From the NCBI GenBank assembly GCA_002449555.1, contig DJXA01000048.1:1-39653 (forward strand): 39,653 bases of DNA. The letters are read 5' to 3'. Source of the DNA: Atopobiaceae bacterium UBA7016. GTDB lineage: Bacteria; Actinomycetota; Coriobacteriia; Coriobacteriales; Atopobiaceae. The translations under genes were made by a program, and so were the position numbers. Of the stretch, positions 15,770 to 22,810 are shown piece after piece (within the stretch, counting starts at the first letter, position 1; the number at the start of each line of letters is the position of its first letter). The notes below the pieces were generated by a model. It did not search any database. It was not told the origin of the DNA and saw nothing but the letters and a program-made list of their open reading frames with translations.

Positions 15770-17452
15770 TCAGAACGGTCGCCTTATGGCTGCGGCCTTG
15801 GGGCGGGAGCGCTTGGAGAGCAGGTCTGCCAGCATCGCCATGGCGTCGGGCGCATCGTCGTGCGGAACCTTGCCCTCAAGCGTGTAGGACACCATCTGGC
15901 CCATGAAGCGGTCGTAGTCGGTGCCCATTGAGTACAGGGACGGGTCGCGGAACAGGCAGTTGTTCAAGACCCACGGGCTAGAGGCGATGATTCTGGTCTC
16001 CTTGTTGGAGCTGGTGAACTTGGTGGTGACGGAGCACAGGGCCTCGTGCTCGGAGAGGATGGCGCTCACGTCCTTGGCGAACGCGCCTCCGGCGCTGTTG
16101 CTCTCGAAGCGGCACTGCTGAACGTGCTCGCGCTCAAGGAGTGCCGCCACCCTCGCGCGCAGGGCGTCGGGGTTGCCGTTGTCGCATATCACGTCGGTTA
16201 TGTACCACCTGCCGCCCCAGCGCTTGGCTACCGGAACCACGCAGAAGTCCTCGCCGTGGTCTTTCGTGTCCGCCACCGCCATGACTGCCTCCGGCTCGCC
16301 CTCGGGCAGCGTCAGGTAGCGCTGCAGGCTGTCGGCGGGATATAGCTGGCCCTCGCGGCTGGTGGGCGTGCCGCAGTACTTGGCGAGCCACGTCACCTCG
16401 TCGGTCATGTCGCGCATGTCGGCGTAGTAGCGCTTGGAGAAGCCCTTGCCGTACAGGTACTCGAAGTTGCTCTCGCCAGTCTTGGGGTCGAGCGCGGGGA
16501 TGATGAGGGAGTGGTAGCGCGGGTCGCCCTCGTGGCGGCGCATGACGCGGGACTGGGGATCGTCTATCGACCAGATGGTGCCCACGTTCAGCAGCTTCGC
16601 GCCCTCCTTGCGGCGGTCGTATGCCTGGTTGACGTATGCCTGCCACTTCTTCTCCATGCGGGCGTGGCTCATGGACTCCTCTAGGGACTTCACGAGGTCG
16701 TCCGCGTACAGCCAGCCCTCCTCGCCGACCTCGGTGGTGCCCGTCAGCGTGCCCTCGATGGAGCGGCAGGTAAGCGTCGGGTACGCCTGCTGGCCCGCCA
16801 GCGTTATCGTCTCGTACTGCGCGGAGCGGTCGAACACGAGGCTTTCGGGGAATATCTCCGCGTAGTTGTACTCGCTGACTATCTTGTTGGCCTTGCGGCC
16901 CATCGTCTCCACGTAGCCCGCGAACTGGCACGCCTGGTCGAAGAAGTGCTGGCAGATGGTGTCGGAATACGAGGTCATGAGGTTCGGGCTGTAGGGGTGC
17001 CTGCCCATGTGCCAGGACATCGCGAATCCGCAGGTGGTGCTCTTGCCAACTCTGGGAGGCATCGCCACCAGCAGGCCCATCGCGTCGGGGTCAGTCTCAA
17101 GCCACTGCAGCTCGCGGCACAATGGCATCAGCTTGTCGCGGCGAGGGAGCCAGAATCGGCGCTCGGGGTCGCGGTCGAACTCCATGGCCTGCATGTAGCA
17201 GTCGAGATCGTCGCGCGCGTCCAGTATCAGGGAGCCTCTTAGGGTGCCCAGAAGGCGCTCCATCTCGTCCACGGTGGCCCATTGGCCCGTGGGCGCTATC
17301 GCCAGTGCGTCGCGGAGCCATCGGCCACTATCCATGTCCGGCGTGCCTTGGCGTCTGAGGTACCTGAGCCATTCCAGCATGTCCTCGTAGGCCCGCACGT
17401 CGCGCGGGTGGTCGATGATGTGCGCCTGTATCGCTGCGGTGGTGCCGTCCAT
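15770..17452 (-). CDS. terL: Terminase large subunit
   Basis: This 560-residue packaging motor has both expected domains. ATPase: Walker A MPPRVGKST (131-139) and Walker B WLYADD (247-252). Nuclease: Asp395 in AVADTKD, Glu450 in RFESNSAGG and Asp532/533 in HDDAPDAMAM, the usual RNase H-like acidic set. It pumps DNA into the procapsid and cuts the concatemer. The ATG at 17452 has no ordinary leader: the only Shine-Dalgarno-like sequence is GAGAGGGGG inside a terminator stem. The small subunit is not adjacent but about 4 kb away. Confidence 0.95.
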   Translation of the reverse strand: MDGTTAAIQAHIIDHPRDVRAYEDMLEWLRYLRRQGTPDMDSGRWLRDALAIAPTGQWATVDEMERLLGTLRGSLILDARDDLDCYMQAMEFDRDPERRFWLPRRDKLMPLCRELQWLETDPDAMGLLVAMPPRVGKSTTCGFAMSWHMGRHPYSPNLMTSYSDTICQHFFDQACQFAGYVETMGRKANKIVSEYNYAEIFPESLVFDRSAQYETITLAGQQAYPTLTCRSIEGTLTGTTEVGEEGWLYADDLVKSLEESMSHARMEKKWQAYVNQAYDRRKEGAKLLNVGTIWSIDDPQSRVMRRHEGDPRYHSLIIPALDPKTGESNFEYLYGKGFSKRYYADMRDMTDEVTWLAKYCGTPTSREGQLYPADSLQRYLTLPEGEPEAVMAVADTKDHGEDFCVVPVAKRWGGRWYITDVICDNGNPDALRARVAALLEREHVQQCRFESNSAGGAFAKDVSAILSEHEALCSVTTKFTSSNKETRIIASSPWVLNNCLFRDPSLYSMGTDYDRFMGQMVSYTLEGKVPHDDAPDAMAMLADLLSKRSRPKAAAIRRPF

Positions 17453-17513
17453 AGAAAAAGCCCCCTCTCAACGGCTTCCCATGCGCGATGCATGTTCTCC
17501 GTCGAGAGGGGGC
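17453..17513 (-). terminator. Strong terminator hairpin overlapping the terL ribosome-binding site
   Basis: On the minus strand GCCCCCTCTCGACGG (17499-17513) pairs with CCGTTGAGAGGGGGC (17460-17474), one A-G mismatch, followed at once by TTTTTCT and the terL ATG. The 24-nt loop holds a second small palindrome (CATGC/GCATG). The 3' arm contains GAGAGGGGG, about 8 nt from the ATG. Folding should both stop transcription and hide the ribosome site; it looks like a control point for late genes. Confidence 0.8.
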
Positions 17514-17533
17514 CTGTGTCGGTCAACCACGCG

Positions 17534-18136
17534 CTACGCGGCTATCCTGCCGTCCTTCACCATCTTCGCCAAGGTGTTGCGGTGGACACCGAGGTACTTT
17601 GCCACCGACGCCATCGAGTCGCCCGCGCGCAGCCGCTCGGATGCCACGGTCGCCATCTCAGGCTCCACCACCTGCCTGCTCCTGCCGTGGTACTTGCCCT
17701 GCTGCTTCGCCACCCGTATGCCCTCGGCCTGCCTCCGGAGTATCTCCTTGCGCTCGTGGTCGGCCATGTACGCCATGAGCGCGAGAAGCATGTCCTCCAC
17801 GGCGCGGCCCATGTCGCCCATCGCGTCCATGTGCTCCGTGCACAGGAACTCGGCATCGAGGACGCGGATGGAGACGCCCCGCCTCCTCAGCTCGCGCCAC
17901 GCCTCGGTCACGCCCTCGTAGGTGCGGCCCATGCGGGACAGCTCGTCCACCACGAGGGTGTCGCCGTCCTGCAGGGTCGCCATCAGCTTCTCCCACTCCG
18001 GCCTGTCCATCGACTTGCCGCTGGCCTTCTCGACGTAGAGCCTGCCATCGTCCACGCCAGCGCTTTGCATGCTGAGAACCTGCCTGCGCTCGTTCTGCTC
18101 CTGCGTGGAGACGCGCACGTAGCCGTAGGTCGCCAT
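17534..18136 (-). CDS. Serine recombinase (resolvase/invertase family)
   Basis: This 200-residue protein starts MATYGYVRVSTQEQNERRQ at the ATG at 18136. Arg8 and Ser10 form the YVRVS catalytic block, EKASGKSMDRPEW and VVDELSRMGRTYEG supply the conserved Arg68/Arg71 region, and the C-terminal SVAKYLGVHRNTLAKMVKDG is the helix-turn-helix. The length fits classic resolvases and invertases, not large integrases. It begins 2 bp after the HTH gene and lies directly before terL, where a small terminase gene is usual. It may resolve multimers, invert a segment, or have brought in the adjacent island. No paired inverted crossover sites were recognised. Confidence 0.93.
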   Translation of the reverse strand: MATYGYVRVSTQEQNERRQVLSMQSAGVDDGRLYVEKASGKSMDRPEWEKLMATLQDGDTLVVDELSRMGRTYEGVTEAWRELRRRGVSIRVLDAEFLCTEHMDAMGDMGRAVEDMLLALMAYMADHERKEILRRQAEGIRVAKQQGKYHGRSRQVVEPEMATVASERLRAGDSMASVAKYLGVHRNTLAKMVKDGRIAA

Positions 18137-18138
18137 GG

Positions 18139-18387
18139 CTACTCGCCGCCTTCCTGCTCGGGCGCGGTTATCTGGATGGAGCCTGACGGAACCCTGGTGC
18201 CCTTGGGGACGGCCCACAGCTCGTAGCCCAGCAGGTCGAGCGTCCTCGCCACCAGCCCGCAGCGCATGTCCTTGCGGCCGAGCGCCTGAACCATCGCCTG
18301 CGGAGTGTAGCCGAGCGCCACGCCGAGCCTGTTCTGCGACCACTGGCTCTTGGCAGTTATCTGCCTGATCGCGTCCGCTGCCTTCAT
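18139..18387 (-). CDS. Small helix-turn-helix protein
   Basis: This 82-residue protein has an N-terminal HTH of XRE type (ITAKSQWSQNRLGVALGYTPQAMVQALG, residues 10-37), a second helix pair and a short polar tail. GAGAGGGG precedes the ATG. It is the first gene downstream of a good sigma-70 promoter, and a motif that recurs twice in the divergent intergenic region lies between the -35 and -10 of that promoter, so autoregulation is plausible. It is co-transcribed with the serine recombinase. No effector or dimerisation domain is visible. Confidence 0.8.
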   Translation of the reverse strand: MKAADAIRQITAKSQWSQNRLGVALGYTPQAMVQALGRKDMRCGLVARTLDLLGYELWAVPKGTRVPSGSIQITAPEQEGGE

Positions 18388-18428
18388 CGTGTGACCCCTC
18401 TCTTGGTCGGTGCCTGCGGTATGGCTCG

Positions 18429-18458
18429 ATTGTAGCGAGGTAACTGTTTGGTTGTCAA
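18429..18458 (-). promoter_or_regulatory. Sigma-70 promoter for the HTH/recombinase unit
   Basis: Minus strand: TTGACA at 18458-18453 (perfect -35), an 18-nt spacer, TACAAT at 18434-18429 (5 of 6). The spacer holds the complement of AACTGTTTGGTTGTC (18442-18456), a candidate operator. Confidence 0.8.
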
Positions 18459-18645
18459 GCGCTTTTTTGAGATTTCGGGCGGGTGAGGGGATGCCCCGCC
18501 CCGCTCTGAGTCCCCCGCTATCCCTGCTGGGTACCCCTATACCCTGCTACTATGCCGTTGACATGCGATTATGCACAGTTAGGGCATACCCAAAATGTGC
18601 AATGCAAGCAGAAACTAAAGCGTTTCTAGTCTGCTGTGCAGGTAG

Positions 18646-18692
18646 CAACTGTTTGGTGTATGGTTCCACCCGACAACAAAACAGTTGTCGGG
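18646..18692. promoter_or_regulatory. Repeated operator-like motif and 9-bp palindrome before the island
   Basis: CAACTGTTTGGTGTA (18646-18660) resembles 18442-18456. The reverse complement of 18672-18687 reads CAACTGTTTTGTTGTC, a third copy. The last copy is part of a perfect inverted repeat CCCGACAAC/GTTGTCGGG (loop AAAACA). Between the divergent genes (18388-18719) there is also a plus-strand TTGACA at 18558-18563 without a matching -10. No gene is seen there. Confidence 0.6.
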
Positions 18693-18719
18693 GGTACCGG
18701 ATGAAAAGGAGTGATTGAA

Positions 18720-19235
18720 ATGACGTTCCAGGACTACGTAAGCGAAGTGATCAAGGATGCATGCGAAGCCATTGACAACGGCTATTACGACTACGTGAAC
18801 GACGCCGACGATCTCACCGATGAAATGTGGTGTGACGATTCCATCACTGGTAACGGCTCTGGTAGCTACACGTTCAGCACGTGGAAAGCACAGCAAAACG
18901 TAAGTGATGTTATCTGGGATGAAGAATTCATTGACGAGCTGAGCTACATGGGTATTGACCTTGGCTCACTGATGAAGGATGGAGCCGAGGCTGTAGACGT
19001 TACCGCGCGTTGCATTGCCCTGACTGGCGAGGCTGCACAATCCATCGTTGACCACTTCAACATTCGCAAGGATAGGGCCAACCACGTCTGGCGTATCTCG
19101 CTCATTGGTGGTGCGTATCCCTACCTCATCACGGCAACCTATGAAGGCTACAGCCGAGAGGTAGAGACGGCATACGAGTATGCCGCATGCCTGGATGAAG
19201 TGTACGACATCTATACAAGCCTGATTAATCAGTAA
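18720..19235 (+). CDS. Acidic protein of unknown function (island gene 1)
   Basis: The frame gives 171 residues from the ATG at 18720, 8 nt after GGAG; a GTG 9 nt earlier overlaps that site. By my count it has 33 Asp/Glu against 9 Lys/Arg, so it is strongly acidic. The recognisable stretch is DEMWCDDSITGNGSGSYTFS, a phrase I remember from unannotated genes on gut mobile elements; I know no function. Base composition is clearly less GC-rich than the flanking phage genes and the strand is opposite. Strong acidity would suit a DNA mimic such as an anti-restriction protein, but that is inference. Confidence 0.85.
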   Translation: MTFQDYVSEVIKDACEAIDNGYYDYVNDADDLTDEMWCDDSITGNGSGSYTFSTWKAQQNVSDVIWDEEFIDELSYMGIDLGSLMKDGAEAVDVTARCIALTGEAAQSIVDHFNIRKDRANHVWRISLIGGAYPYLITATYEGYSREVETAYEYAACLDEVYDIYTSLINQ

Positions 19236-19245
19236 ACGCCTATAG

Positions 19246-19273
19246 CCTGCCTTCTGGCTTACCAGAGGGTAGG
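19246..19273 (+). terminator. Intergenic hairpin after island gene 1
   Basis: CCTGCCTTCTGG (19246-19257) pairs with CCAGAGGGTAGG (19262-19273) across 12 bp with two wobbles and a CTTA loop. No T run follows, so it may be a processing or stability hairpin rather than a full terminator. Confidence 0.5.
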
Positions 19274-19318
19274 CATATGGGCATTTGCCTATAAGCCTGC
19301 TAGAGAGAGGGATAGACC

Positions 19319-20056
19319 ATGGAAAACAAGACTATCGAATTGGTACTGGTTAGCGAGTTGTCAGATAGTGCGCTGGAAACTGCACGTTGGGAGTGGGTTT
19401 TTGAGTCCGACATGCCTAGCACTTACATGGAAGATGTATGGGACTGTCTGAACGGGGCATTTGAGTTTGTAACCGACAATCTCGGCACTCGCTCCATTAC
19501 CTGCGATTCCATCCACGGCCCCGGCACTGAACGTTTCTTTGTGCATCCATGGGCCGACATCCTCACCAACTGGGGAAGTCCGAGAGACTACAGCCGCATT
19601 GACACTAGCGACGCTTACAAGCACTGTGATGATGAAAGCCTAGCAATTGACTGTGCAAACGCATGGAATAGGCATGTCGGACGCCTGCAGCACCTCAGCG
19701 AGAAGCTACAAGACTTGATTCTCTTAGAGAACGACGATCTAAACGACGGCATGCGTTACGTCCCTGCCTTTTCGTATTCCTGGTATGAGTCCAAGTGTTG
19801 CAAGGAGCTAGAGAAAGCTCTGCAGGATGTCGTAGACGTGCTGAACAACTATCTAGACATGTCCGAGGACTACAGCACGTCCATGAGCGCATTTCAGGAA
19901 TACATCTGGGAATGTGACGATGAACAGTGGTACACCACGGACGGTAAGCTGTACGCCCTGCGTGGCGGCTCCTACTTCTACAGCGTTGACACGTGCGAGG
20001 ACTTAGAGCCAGTAAAGGAAATATCAGCCTCTCACATGATCGTGACTGTTGCCTAG
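19319..20056 (+). CDS. Acidic protein of unknown function (island gene 2)
   Basis: This 245-residue protein (MENKTIELVLVSELSDSALE) has a GAGAGAGGG leader. By my count it has 48 Asp/Glu and 17 Lys/Arg, with many Trp and Tyr and nine scattered Cys. A helical middle part contains LQHLSEKLQDLILLENDDL and a KELEKALQDVVDVLNNYLDM segment. No membrane segment, signal peptide or catalytic motif is evident. It shares the acidity, lower GC and leader style of island gene 1, so the two probably work together. Function is unrecognised. Confidence 0.85.
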   Translation: MENKTIELVLVSELSDSALETARWEWVFESDMPSTYMEDVWDCLNGAFEFVTDNLGTRSITCDSIHGPGTERFFVHPWADILTNWGSPRDYSRIDTSDAYKHCDDESLAIDCANAWNRHVGRLQHLSEKLQDLILLENDDLNDGMRYVPAFSYSWYESKCCKELEKALQDVVDVLNNYLDMSEDYSTSMSAFQEYIWECDDEQWYTTDGKLYALRGGSYFYSVDTCEDLEPVKEISASHMIVTVA

Positions 20057-20148
20057 CCAGTATGCGCGACTCTGCAGCGCACATGCCCATGCGTGTGCGT
20101 TGCCAGTTGCGCATATGCGCCACAGCAGACGAGAGAGGGGAAACGACA

Positions 20149-20451
20149 ATGATTCACATGACGTTTGAAGATTCCAAGGGTAGGAAATGGGAACGTGTCA
20201 ACGCTACCAGGGCGCGCAACGCCTTTATGCGTGGCGACGCTGTAACCATGTGTCCCCGCAACTTGCGCCCATTTGGCTTCTGGAATCCCCAGAGCACAGT
20301 TACCAGAGATGATGAAACGCACACGTGGGAGTTGCAGCACTATGGCTCTGCAGGCGTTTGGGAACGTCTGGTAAACGGCTTTACCGCCTACAACTGCACC
20401 GATAACGAAACAGGGCGCTATCCGTCCTTCTACCTGCTGCAGCAGGCATAG
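20149..20451 (+). CDS. Small protein of unknown function (island gene 3)
   Basis: The frame gives 100 residues from the ATG at 20149 behind GAGAGAGGGG; a second ATG at 20158 is possible. The protein is MIHMTFEDSKGRKWERVNAT onward, roughly neutral to basic, with several Trp/Phe and a C-terminal Tyr-rich end. In contrast to genes 1 and 2 it is not acidic, and a nucleic-acid- or protein-binding role is possible. Between genes 2 and 3 lie a GCGCACA-type hairpin and the palindrome GCGCATATGCGC (20110-20121). No family recognised. Confidence 0.75.
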   Translation: MIHMTFEDSKGRKWERVNATRARNAFMRGDAVTMCPRNLRPFGFWNPQSTVTRDDETHTWELQHYGSAGVWERLVNGFTAYNCTDNETGRYPSFYLLQQA

Positions 20452-20482
20452 CCACAACAACAACCAGAGAGGAGATTCGATC

Positions 20483-20689
20483 ATGGCTAAGGAGTTTCGC
20501 GCATACCTGGTAATGCCTGAAAACGCACACTGTATAAAGATAATAGCAACTAGCGCTGAAATGGCATACCGCGCACATGGATGTTGGTTTTCTCGCACAC
20601 ACAAAATTGCCGTGGTGGATTGTGCAAGTGGTGAAACGACTGTTTACGCCGGGCGAGAGGCAGACGGTACACCGATTATCTGCGAATAG
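20483..20689 (+). CDS. Small protein of unknown function (island gene 4)
   Basis: This 68-residue protein reads MAKEFRAYLVMPENAHCIKI, then SAEMAYRAHGCWFSRTHKIAVVDCAS and a short Thr/Tyr tail. GAGAGGAG precedes the ATG. The pattern of two beta strands, a helix and two strands looks like a compact single-domain protein; nothing more can be assigned. It ends just before the strongest plus-strand hairpin in the window, so it is probably the last gene of the island transcript. A further ATG behind GGAGGGG at 20772 leads to only four codons, perhaps a decayed fifth gene. Confidence 0.75.
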   Translation: MAKEFRAYLVMPENAHCIKIIATSAEMAYRAHGCWFSRTHKIAVVDCASGETTVYAGREADGTPIICE

Positions 20690-20703
20690 AGCGCACGACA
20701 CGC

Positions 20704-20735
20704 AAGCGCCCATGCATGCAAATGCGTGGGCGCTT
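20704..20735 (+). terminator. 14-bp hairpin with GCAA tetraloop after the island
   Basis: AAGCGCCCATGCAT pairs with ATGCGTGGGCGCTT (one G-T wobble) around a GCAA loop of the GNRA type. GTTGTCCTGCACTTTTG follows, so the T run is delayed. Best read as the island's transcription end or a stable RNA 3' end. Confidence 0.75.
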
Positions 20736-20739
20736 GTTG

Positions 20740-21299
20740 TCCTGCACTTTTGATCGTTGGAGGGGATAGCCATGCGCCCACCATAGCCACGTAGCCACAT
20801 AGCGCGACAACACGCGCATGCCGTGCCATTGACCACGGCGCATACAGCCATAGCGCGAGACTGTTACGGCGCAACCATGACGCATACCGCGAAGCCATAG
20901 CGCGGCGCGATACCTGGTTGACCACCTGCAGCCATAGCGCATGCCCAAAACCCTAAACCATAGCTTGAGGGTTTATCCATGATGGAATTGTGCGCACATA
21001 CCGTTCACCGACGATTCTATACCGTTAGGCGTTTGCCGTCGCGCGGATACCAGGGCACGCCGCGCGACAACGCGCGTCCTACCACGGCAAACACTATCAG
21101 AGACGTTCTAAGGCCATTTCTAAGCCTTTTAGCGCCCATATGGAGTATTTTGCCCATGCACGGCGCTAGCACACCTTAGAGCTACCTTAGAGCGCCCTAC
21201 AGCGGCATTTCTAGCGCTTTACCACCACCCAATGCGCATGTTCCCGGACATAGATCGCAGCGCACGCGGATTAACCGCTTAAACGCGCAACTATCGAAC
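20740..21299. repeat. Gene-free tract with scattered GCCATAGCGC repeats
   Basis: No gene is seen in about 560 bp. GCCATAGCGC occurs exactly at 20847, 20894 and 20931, with partial copies (CATAGCGCG, CCATAGC) around 20790-20960. Further right, short words such as TTAGAGC and GCGCAT recur. Spacing is irregular (47 and 37 nt) and the spacers are not uniform, so it is not a CRISPR array. Possibly gene remnants plus repeat drift. Confidence 0.55.
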
Positions 21300-21350
21300 A
21301 AAAAAAGCCCCCGACGAAACTACCGAAAGTTTCGGCGGTTTCGCGGGGGC
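21300..21350 (-). terminator. Strong intrinsic terminator after terS
   Basis: On the minus strand GCCCCCGCGAAAC pairs with GTTTCGTCGGGGGC (21338-21350 with 21307-21320), one bulge, followed by a T run at 21306-21300. A small GCCGAAACTTTCGG-like inner fold sits in the loop. It ends the early operon. The next 78 bp to the gene hold only an AT-rich palindrome (CCAAAAAATTTTTGG). Confidence 0.88.
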
Positions 21351-21428
21351 AACTGTTGCACAAAATAATTTTCGATTTTTTGAACCGAGATTTCCAATCC
21401 TAATTCGCCAAAAAATTTTTGGGGATTT

Positions 21429-22040
21429 TCACTCGAAGTCGCCATCGGAGATTCGCGTCTCCAAGGCCGCTGCTGTCTTTGCCGCCGCCTCTGCCGAGAT
21501 TCCGTCCATCAGGCGCTTCTGCTTCCCGTCGTGCTCGTCGATGTGCATGGGCAGGGCGCTCTCGTAGCGCGAGGAAATCTGGTCGGGCGTTATCTCCACC
21601 GACACAGACTCTGTGTGCACCTCGCGCACGTCCTTCCAGCCGTGCAGGTTCTTGCTGGCGAAGATTCCCGTGACTGGCTGCGCGTAGCTGCCGTTCTCGA
21701 AGTTCACATCGAACATCGATTCCAAGAACTCCAAATTTTTTTGGAGTACCTCGGCGCTCTCCGTGCTCAGATGCATCCGCTTCCACCCAAGCAGCTCGCC
21801 GTTGCGAATCTTCAGCAGGTGCTCTATCGACGTGCCCAGCCATATCGCCATCGCGCCATACGTCGGCACCAGCCCGAGCCTCTGGCACTCCTCGAAGCAC
21901 GCGCCGCAGCGCTCCTCCATCACGGCGGGGTCGGAGATGTCGAACGCCGGGAGCTTCCTCCCGACGCTCAGCAGCACAGCAGTCTGCTTGCGAATCTCGG
22001 AGCGCTCCATGCGCTCGGCGTTGCGGTCGCCCCTAGCCAT
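21429..22040 (-). CDS. Terminase small subunit-like protein
   Basis: The frame gives 203 residues from the ATG at 22040 (MARGDRNAERMERSEIRKQ); a later ATG at 22010 is possible. LPAFDISDPAVMEERCGACFEECQRLGLVPTYGAMAIWLG is the usual N-terminal DNA-binding arrangement of these proteins, and VTGIFASKNLHGWKDVREVHTE corresponds to the GIFxxKNxxGxKD signature that I associate with small terminases of Gram-positive phages. It would recognise the packaging site and load the large subunit. Unusually it lies about 4 kb from terL, at the end of the early operon. The call rests on motif memory; a profile search would settle it. Confidence 0.72.
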   Translation of the reverse strand: MARGDRNAERMERSEIRKQTAVLLSVGRKLPAFDISDPAVMEERCGACFEECQRLGLVPTYGAMAIWLGTSIEHLLKIRNGELLGWKRMHLSTESAEVLQKNLEFLESMFDVNFENGSYAQPVTGIFASKNLHGWKDVREVHTESVSVEITPDQISSRYESALPMHIDEHDGKQKRLMDGISAEAAAKTAAALETRISDGDFE

Positions 22041-22144
22041 TGCGGTCCCCCGCCGTCCTGCCAGCGCGGAGGGTGGTACCCCCGCGCGCATGCCCCTGAG
22101 AGCCACGGCAAGGCCCCCGCAAGGCCCGCAACCCAAACAATCGG

Positions 22145-22495
22145 CTAATCACCCACATCTTCGCTCACCGTCCCTAGAATCGGCCCCTGCGCCCTCCCGC
22201 GCGGGTGGCTCGTCAGGTGCCAGCCCCCGCACAGCCCGCATCGGTACGGCACCTGCGGCCTCGACCCGCGACCGTAGCGCGCCTCCGTGCCAGCCGCCCA
22301 CGCCTCCGCGCCCTGCCGCGTGGAGAAGCGCACCTTCCTGCCGCACGAGCCGAGGCCCGAGCCGCCGAAGTCCCGCGCCGACCCGACCTCGCGCCTGCGC
22401 CTCGCCTTCCTGAGCCTCCTGCGCCTGCGCGCCCGCTCCTTCTGCCTACCGAGCGCGTCTGCCCTCGCGGCGTGGCGCGCCCTCGTCTTTCCCAT
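22145..22495 (-). CDS. Basic zinc-ribbon-like phage protein
   Basis: The frame gives 116 residues from the ATG at 22495 with GGAGGAC upstream. The N-terminal 45 residues are mostly Arg/Lys (KERARRRRRLRKARRRREVG). The C-terminal core PYRCGLCGGWHLTSHPRG is a CxxC...H phrase common in small phage proteins thought to bind nucleic acid. It follows the helicase and precedes terS. A role in replication or packaging is possible but unproven. Confidence 0.75.
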   Translation of the reverse strand: MGKTRARHAARADALGRQKERARRRRRLRKARRRREVGSARDFGGSGLGSCGRKVRFSTRQGAEAWAAGTEARYGRGSRPQVPYRCGLCGGWHLTSHPRGRAQGPILGTVSEDVGD

Positions 22496-22655
22496 CGGAA
22501 TGTCCTCCAATCTCCCATGGCCCAGCCGTTCAACCGCATGGGGTCGGCGTGGGCCGCACGCCTCGCCCCGAAGGCTGGCGGCGTTAAGGCTCCTTGGTGG
22601 GGCACGTCCCCTCTCCCCTTGCGGGAGGGGCGTGACCCGAAGGGGGCCTCGTAAG

Positions 22656-22810
22656 GGGTGCACACCTCTTACTATAAGTAGGGGTGTGCACCCGTGCGCC
22701 CCCTCTGACCTGCGGTTTTGTTGCCCGTGGTTCCAAGGGGCGAGGTGTGCGCCCCCATCTACCTGCGGTTTTGTCGAGCGGTCGGGGTGTGCGCCCCCTC
22801 TGACCTGCTA
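22656..22810 (-). repeat. 11-bp hairpin and three tandem 40-60 nt repeats after the helicase gene
   Basis: Three units start with GGTGTGC on the plus strand at 22683, 22744 and 22786, each with GCGCCCCC, then (T/A)CCTGC and a T-rich stretch. The last unit covers the helicase stop codon. At the left end GGGTGCACACC pairs with GGTGTGCACCC (22656-22666 and 22683-22693). The rest of 22496-22655 is GC-rich with a CCCCTCTCCCC/GGGAGGGG fold and holds no gene. Confidence 0.7.

Noticed and set aside
14110..15906. 598-codon plus-strand frame over the portal gene
   Set aside because: Same GC-driven antisense openness; the opposite strand has an unmistakable portal protein with a ribosome site and conserved neighbours.
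18558..18563. Plus-strand TTGACA as the island promoter
   Set aside because: No -10 resembling TATAAT at 16-19 nt; the island promoter remains unidentified.
20740..21299. Possible CRISPR array from repeated GCCATAGCGC
   Set aside because: Copies are only 10 nt, irregularly spaced, and spacers and flanks contain partial copies; no cas gene is nearby.
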